Source: Engelhardtia mirabilis
GTDB taxonomy: Bacteria > Planctomycetota > UBA1135 > GCA-002686595
DNA length: 64,000 nt
Reading direction: 5' to 3'
Assembly (NCBI RefSeq): GCF_007748095.1
Contig: NZ_CP036287.1
Span: 186,001-250,000, forward strand
Numbering within the stretch: the first letter of the stretch is position 1; each line of letters starts with the position of its first letter. Below the pieces are notes generated by a model. The model did not search any database. It was given only the letters and a program-made list of their open reading frames with translations, and had not been told where the DNA came from. This document shows, piece after piece, positions 59,608 through 64,000 of the stretch. The translations under genes were made by a program, and so were the position numbers.

Positions 59608-60816
59608 TCAGGCCAACGCCCGATTGAGCCCGTCCACCAAGCGTGCCACCTCGTCCACCGAGTTGTAGTGCACCAAGCTGGCGCGCACGACACCCTGGTC
59701 CAGGGCCAGGCCCAAACGATCGATCAAACGATGGGCGTAGAAGTGTCCGTAGCGCACGGCGACGCGGTCCCGATCGAGCAGGGTCGGGACCGCGCTCGAG
59801 GCCAGGTCGCGCACGGTGAAGGAGATGGTCGGCGCCCGCTCGGCGGGATCGGCGTCGGGGCTGCCGATCAGGCGCGTGCGCGGGTGAGCGCTCAGGAGAG
59901 CAAGCAACGGCTCGGCGAGGCCGGCCTCGTGCTCGGCGATGCGTTCGAACGCGCCGTCGAGGGTTCCCGCGCCGCCGTGGTGGCGGTCGAGCTCGCGCAA
60001 GTAGGCCGGCACTGCCGGTAGGCTCGCCGCCAGCTCGTGGGTCACGTTGCCGGGCTCGAGCTTGTAGGGGACCGCGTCCTCGGGCACGAAGAAGTGGTTC
60101 TGCGAACGCGCCCGTTGCAGGAGTTCCGCGCGTCCGTAGAGCGCGCTGAGGTGCGGCCCGTAGACCTTGTAGAGGCTGGCCAGGTAGAGGTCGACGCCCA
60201 GGGCCTTCACGTCCACCCGGCGGTGGGGCGCGAAAGCCACGCCGTCGACGCAGGTCAGCGCTCCGGCGGCGCGTACCCGCGCGGCGATCGACCGCACGTC
60301 GTGGATCGTGCCGACGATGTTCGAGCAGTGGCTGAAGGCCACCAGCCGCGTGCGGTCGTCCAACAGCGGCTCGAGGCCCACCAACTCGAGCCGGTGCGTG
60401 CCGGGGTCGACGTGCCACTCGCGCACCTCGATGCCGGACGCCTCCAGCTCGCGCCAGGGGCCGATGTTGGCCTCGTGGTCGAGGTCGGTGACGACGACCG
60501 CGTCTCCCTGCTTCCACAGGGGCCGCAGGGCGCGGGCGATGAGCTTGGCCAGGGCCGTGGACGAGGGACCGAGCACGACTTCGCCTTCGTTGGCGCCGAG
60601 CAGCTCCTCGGCCGCGCGGTGACCGGCGGCCACGCGCTGGGCGGCCTCGCGCGAGAGGTCGTAGCTGGCCCCGACCTGGACCATGCACCGGCGCATGTAG
60701 TCGCCGACCGCATCCGCCACGGCCCCCAGGGGCACGCTTCCGCCCGCGTTGTCCAAGAGCGCCCAATCCGTGGTCAGGGCGGGGAATCGCGGGCGCACGA
60801 ATTCGAGGTCCAGCAT
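59608..60816 (-). CDS. Class-V aminotransferase/cysteine-desulfurase-like enzyme
   Basis: About 402 residues from the ATG at 60816 (MLDLEFVRPRFPALTTDWALLDNAGG). It is PLP-dependent fold type I: VVVTDLDHEANIGPW, RLVAFSHCSNIVGT (cofactor His), CVDGVAFAPHR (Asp contacting the pyridine), and LASLYKVYGPHLS with the Schiff-base Lys. It resembles CsdA/SufS-type enzymes and kynureninase-like relatives, but the catalytic Cys loop of desulfurases is not evident by eye, so the substrate stays open. There is no operon partner. Confidence 0.85.
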   Translation of the reverse strand: MLDLEFVRPRFPALTTDWALLDNAGGSVPLGAVADAVGDYMRRCMVQVGASYDLSREAAQRVAAGHRAAEELLGANEGEVVLGPSSTALAKLIARALRPLWKQGDAVVVTDLDHEANIGPWRELEASGIEVREWHVDPGTHRLELVGLEPLLDDRTRLVAFSHCSNIVGTIHDVRSIAARVRAAGALTCVDGVAFAPHRRVDVKALGVDLYLASLYKVYGPHLSALYGRAELLQRARSQNHFFVPEDAVPYKLEPGNVTHELAASLPAVPAYLRELDRHHGGAGTLDGAFERIAEHEAGLAEPLLALLSAHPRTRLIGSPDADPAERAPTISFTVRDLASSAVPTLLDRDRVAVRYGHFYAHRLIDRLGLALDQGVVRASLVHYNSVDEVARLVDGLNRALA

Positions 60817-60866
60817 CGGGGCACAATAGCGTCCCGCGCCGACGAACCCCCGACACTGCACCCACG

Positions 60867-61415
60867 ATGACGACTTCACTGTTTGCATTCGCAACGATCG
60901 GACTGACCTTGACCGCGATGGTGGCGCTGACGGGCTCCAAGCCGTCGCAGGCGAACGAACCGCCGGACGACTCCGACGTGGGCTCGCTCGATGGCATCAT
61001 CACTGCCGTCTACGAGTGCATCTGCGGGCCAGCCGGACAGGCGCGGGACTGGGAACGCTTCCGGACGCTGATGCACCCCGAGGCCGCGCGACTGATGGCG
61101 GTCAGCCAGGGGAAGGACGGCCGCGAGCTCCTGAAAGTCCTCGACGTGGAGGAGTACATCGAGCTGGTCGACGAGCAGTTCGTCTCACGCGGCTTCTGGG
61201 AGCGGGAGTTGCACCGCGACGTAGAGAGCTTCGGCCACGTCACCCACGCGTGGAGCACCTACGCCCTGCGCTTCACCGCGGACGGCGAGGATCAGGTGCG
61301 CGGGGTGAACAGCTTCCAGCTCTTCTTCGACGACGAGCGCTGGTGGGTGACCTCGATCCTGTGGGACACCGAGCGACCCGACCAACCGATCCCGGCGCGC
61401 TTCCTACCCCACTGA
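60867..61415 (+). CDS. Exported SnoaL/DUF4440-like protein
   Basis: A 182-residue protein with a signal-like N-terminus (LFAFATIGLTLTAMVALTGSKPSQA). The body IITAVYECICGPAGQARDWERFRTLMHP ... FQLFFDDERWWVTSILWDTE fits the NTF2/SnoaL-like fold, the first block being typical of DUF4440-like domains. No catalytic assignment is possible. The stop codon is the first three bases of a terminator palindrome. It is divergent from the aminotransferase gene. Confidence 0.8.
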   Translation: MTTSLFAFATIGLTLTAMVALTGSKPSQANEPPDDSDVGSLDGIITAVYECICGPAGQARDWERFRTLMHPEAARLMAVSQGKDGRELLKVLDVEEYIELVDEQFVSRGFWERELHRDVESFGHVTHAWSTYALRFTADGEDQVRGVNSFQLFFDDERWWVTSILWDTERPDQPIPARFLPH

Positions 61416-61448
61416 GGATTTGGCGTTCGTACGAACGCCCAATCCTCA
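61413..61448. terminator. Bidirectional terminator palindrome shared by two stop codons
   Basis: TGAGGATT then GGCGTTCGT pairs with ACGAACGCC then AATCCTCA, with one mismatch. The first TGA is the stop of the rightward gene, and the last TCA is the stop of the leftward gene. Confidence 0.85.
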
Positions 61449-63077
61449 CGGCAGCAGCTCGGCGCGGTAGGCATTGGTTACGTCCACGATCGCGGCCAGG
61501 CTGGGATCGATCGCCAGGGCCGCGTGGTGCACGGTCAGGCCGGCCAGGACCGGATCGCTGCCGGCGGGGAGTTGGAACGTCGCCGTGGCGTCGCCGTCCG
61601 CGTCCAGGAACCCCAGTGAGCTCTGCAACAGCGCGCTGCCGGGGTTGGTGGCGGTGAAGCTCAGGTAGGCGTCTGGCGCCAGGGGCAGGAGCACGCCGCC
61701 GACCGCGATCCCCGGGGCCGTACCCGACGCGCTGCCCAGGACCAGGTAGACCAGCCCGGCGCGGTCGGCGCCGAAGTCGATTCCGAGGGTCTGCTGCCCG
61801 CCGCTGGACAGCTCGATCCAGCCGGGCGCGCCGTAGAGCGAGCAGCCGTCGAGGCCGAAGAGGTAGGCGGCGCCGCCCTCGAACATGAAGAGGTCGCTCG
61901 TGCGCGAGCCGACGACGACGTGGTTCGCGTCCATGTCGACCCAGTAGCCCAGTTGGTCGCCGGGGCCGAGGTCCGGCGCGGCGAAGTGACTCGTCTCGAC
62001 CCAGCCGGATGGGGACAGCTCGAACACGTAGGCGCTGCCCGAATTGGAGCCCGCGAAGTCGGAATACTCCGCGCCGATGACCGCCCGCCCCTGCTCCACG
62101 TCGAGGCCGAGGCCGAAGTTGTCGCCGGGATGACCGTCGGCGGCGAAGAGTTGCCCGACCTCGTGCCACAGACCGCCCTCGTCGCGCCGGAAGGCGTAGG
62201 CCGCGCCGCGCGAGGCGAACTTACCGTGGGCGCCGACCAGCAGCGTGTCGTCGTCGAGGGCCAGGTCGCCGCCGAAGCGATCGCCTGCGACGGTCGAGGC
62301 GGGTGCGAGCTTCTGGCGGAACTCCCAACCGGTGGGGCCCTCTTCGAACAGGTAGACGGCCCCCGAGTCGGAGCCGTTGGCGTCGCTGGTTACGGCCGAC
62401 ACGGCGATGGTCGAGCCCTGGATGTCGAGCCCCCAACCGAACAGGTCCCCGGGCCCGCCGTCGGGCGCCACGAGCTTGGCCACTTCGACCCAGCTCCCGT
62501 CCACAGCACGCTGGTAGACGTAGGCCGCGCCCGAGTCGGCGCCCATGGCGTCCGAGTGCCAGGCGCCGATCACGGCGGTGGTGCCGTCCAGCTCGACCTT
62601 GGTGCCAAACTCGTCGCCGGCCTGCAGGTCCGCCGGCACCAGCTTCGCCGTCTGCGTCCAAGCCCCGCCGGCGCGGTCGAAGACGTAAGCGCCGCCCGAC
62701 TTCGAACCGGCGTCGTCGTCGCGCAGGGAGGTCACGATCGCCGTGTCGCCGTCGAGGGCCAGGCTGGTGCCGAAGCGATCCTCGAAGTCCAGGTCGTCCG
62801 GCAGCAGCTTGGCCTCCTGGATCCACCCGTCCGGCGTCCAGGCGAAGGCGTAGGCGGCTCCGGAGCTCTCGCCGGCGTCGTCGTCACCGCGGGCGGCGAT
62901 CAGGGCCCGCCCCCCTTGCAGCGCCACGGAGGAGCCGAAGGCGTCCTCGGGAGTCATGTCCGCCGAAGCGAAGGCGTGCATGGCGCAGGGAGCCTGCTGG
63001 GCGCCGGCGGAGGTCAACGGCGAGCCGACGGAGAGTGCGAAGGCGGCGGGCGCGATGATCGACAGGTGAAGGCTCAT
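61446..63077 (-). CDS. Secreted FG-GAP repeat protein
   Basis: A 543-residue protein with a signal peptide (IIAPAAFALSVGSPLTSAGAQ). About seven FG-GAP-like repeats follow (DAFGSSVALQGGRALIAARGDDD, DRFGTSLALDGDTAIVTS, DEFGTKVELDGTTAVIGA, DRFGGDLALDDDTLLVGA), a beta-propeller with calcium-like DxDxxG turns. The C-terminal ~120 residues form the module seen in other secreted planctomycete proteins (ATATFQLPAGSDPVLAGLTVHHAALAIDP). It is extracellular or surface; the partner is unknown. It is convergent with the SnoaL-like gene. Confidence 0.9.
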   Translation of the reverse strand: MSLHLSIIAPAAFALSVGSPLTSAGAQQAPCAMHAFASADMTPEDAFGSSVALQGGRALIAARGDDDAGESSGAAYAFAWTPDGWIQEAKLLPDDLDFEDRFGTSLALDGDTAIVTSLRDDDAGSKSGGAYVFDRAGGAWTQTAKLVPADLQAGDEFGTKVELDGTTAVIGAWHSDAMGADSGAAYVYQRAVDGSWVEVAKLVAPDGGPGDLFGWGLDIQGSTIAVSAVTSDANGSDSGAVYLFEEGPTGWEFRQKLAPASTVAGDRFGGDLALDDDTLLVGAHGKFASRGAAYAFRRDEGGLWHEVGQLFAADGHPGDNFGLGLDVEQGRAVIGAEYSDFAGSNSGSAYVFELSPSGWVETSHFAAPDLGPGDQLGYWVDMDANHVVVGSRTSDLFMFEGGAAYLFGLDGCSLYGAPGWIELSSGGQQTLGIDFGADRAGLVYLVLGSASGTAPGIAVGGVLLPLAPDAYLSFTATNPGSALLQSSLGFLDADGDATATFQLPAGSDPVLAGLTVHHAALAIDPSLAAIVDVTNAYRAELLP

Positions 63078-63319
63078 GGGCGGTCGGGGCGGGCTCGAGT
63101 ACGACGGCTCTGCGTGCCTGGCCCGTCACATGGCCCACCGAGACCCCAGCGTTACAGGTTTCCCGCTCGAGGCAGGCATGACCGGGGATCAGAGCTTGCG
63201 GGGCGGGCTCGGAGCTTGACTCGGTTTGGCGGAAGTAAGCCACACGCCACGCAGCCCCTGCGCGACTACAGTTCGCTGCACTCCTTTGCACTTCCTATGA
63301 CCTCCAACCCTTACCAACC

Positions 63320-64000
63320 ATGCTCTGCACTGCGCCGCTGCTCGCCCTCGGCCTGGCCCAACTCCCCCTGGGTGGCACCCTCTTCGTCGACATCGACCCC
63401 TCCTCGTATCCGGGGCTGAACGGGAGCAATCCGAGCGTGCTCGCCTCCGACGGCACGCGGGTCTTCTTCGAGGCCTTCCCGGGCGACCTCTCCGAACCGG
63501 GCTTCGACGTCTACGTCACCGACGGAACGACCGCGGGAACTGTCCGACTCACTGCCCAGGGGCTCTACACGCACGACGGAGTCATCCTGCCCGGTGGTGA
63601 CTTCATCTTCGGAGTCGTGGCCGGTGGTGGCCCGTCGGGTCTGTGGCGCAGCGACGGCACCCCGGCGGGAACCTCGCCGCTGTCTGTCAGCTTGAACGTC
63701 GACTCCGGTCAGATGGTTGTCTTCAACGGTCTGGCCTGGTTCATGGCCGAGGTGCCGAGCGACGGCTACGAGCTGTGGCGCAGCGATGGAACCGTGGCCG
63801 GGACCCAGTTGTTCCAGTCTTTCATTCCCGGCAGCACAGACGGTGTCGAGGAGATCTTCGCCAGTGATACACACGTCTACGTGTTCGGCGGGGACAAGTC
63901 CCTCGGCACCTACGGCCTGTGGGCCACGGACGGCGTTCAACCGGCGACTCTGATCCGTGCCTTCGACAACGCGCTAGCGTGGAAGTCCTTCAAGCACACC
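63320..64000 (+). CDS. ELWxxDGT-repeat protein, copy 4 (runs off the right edge)
   Basis: 227 codons are present from the ATG at 63320. The short signal-like start MLCTAPLLALGLAQLPLGG is followed by SVLASDGTRVFFEAFPGD, then DVYVTDGTTAGT, LWRSDGTPAGT and ELWRSDGTVAGT, the family motif. It continues past the edge, so the C-terminal module is not seen. It is the fourth member of this family in the window. Confidence 0.88.
   Translation, partial: MLCTAPLLALGLAQLPLGGTLFVDIDPSSYPGLNGSNPSVLASDGTRVFFEAFPGDLSEPGFDVYVTDGTTAGTVRLTAQGLYTHDGVILPGGDFIFGVVAGGGPSGLWRSDGTPAGTSPLSVSLNVDSGQMVVFNGLAWFMAEVPSDGYELWRSDGTVAGTQLFQSFIPGSTDGVEEIFASDTHVYVFGGDKSLGTYGLWATDGVQPATLIRAFDNALAWKSFKHT

Overview
This 64 kb window is very GC-rich. 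It most likely comes from a planctomycete, probably of the lineage that includes isolates such as Poly30 and Pla163; that placement is inference. The support is ECF sigma factors of the planctomycete/acidobacterial type each paired with a large Ser/Thr kinase, long secreted ELWxxDGT-repeat proteins, collagen-like and FG-GAP secreted proteins, DUF4331 next to a TPR protein, and an integron whose integrase has the inverted orientation reported for planctomycetes and Treponema.

Layout. 1-6 kb: ordinary chromosome with a partial unknown gene, an Fpg/Nei DNA glycosylase, a small membrane protein, a Kef-type K+/H+ antiporter with its flavodoxin-like partner, and a Fic protein. 6-24 kb: an accessory region full of mobile DNA and wrecks. 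It holds a kefC 3' fragment, an IS3 transposase remnant, a solo IS21 end, an unassigned three-gene operon (7.6-9.4 kb), an IS481-like element broken by an IS21-family element (9.9-14.1 kb), an HldE-like PfkB kinase paired with a 950-residue AAA+ ATPase (14.3-18.3 kb), and a decayed type I restriction locus. In that locus a Fic/RhuM-type gene is frameshifted, a DUF4143 ATPase sits between two copies of the hsdR start, and hsdR carries a nonsense codon, a second IS21 element with target duplication, a frameshift and a large internal deletion.

24-39 kb: chromosome again. An ECF sigma factor and TPR-kinase are divergent from two tandem ELWxxDGT proteins that share promoter-like sequence. Then come DUF4331 and TPR proteins and an ECF sigma with a ChrR-like zinc/cupin anti-sigma. 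39.4-45.7 kb: a chromosomal integron with about eight leftward cassettes, seven recognisable attC sites and intI. Beyond it lie a serine-recombinase fragment and the 3' end of a tRNA, suggesting an old island edge.

46-64 kb: a leftward operon of secreted proteins (TIG-domain, two collagen-repeat proteins, one with an S74-type chaperone end, and a reprolysin-type metalloprotease), divergent from a second sigma/kinase pair. A third ELWxxDGT protein follows, ending in a 68-bp perfect palindrome. The rest is a small conserved protein, a cysteine-desulfurase-like enzyme, a secreted SnoaL/DUF4440-like protein, an FG-GAP protein and the start of a fourth ELWxxDGT protein.

The best candidates for undescribed biology are the kinase/AAA+ pair, the 7.6-9.4 kb operon, the inverted integron and its cassettes, the DUF4143 ATPase nested in hsdR, and transposase-end motifs embedded in an istA coding sequence. 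No complete tRNA, rRNA or CRISPR array was seen.
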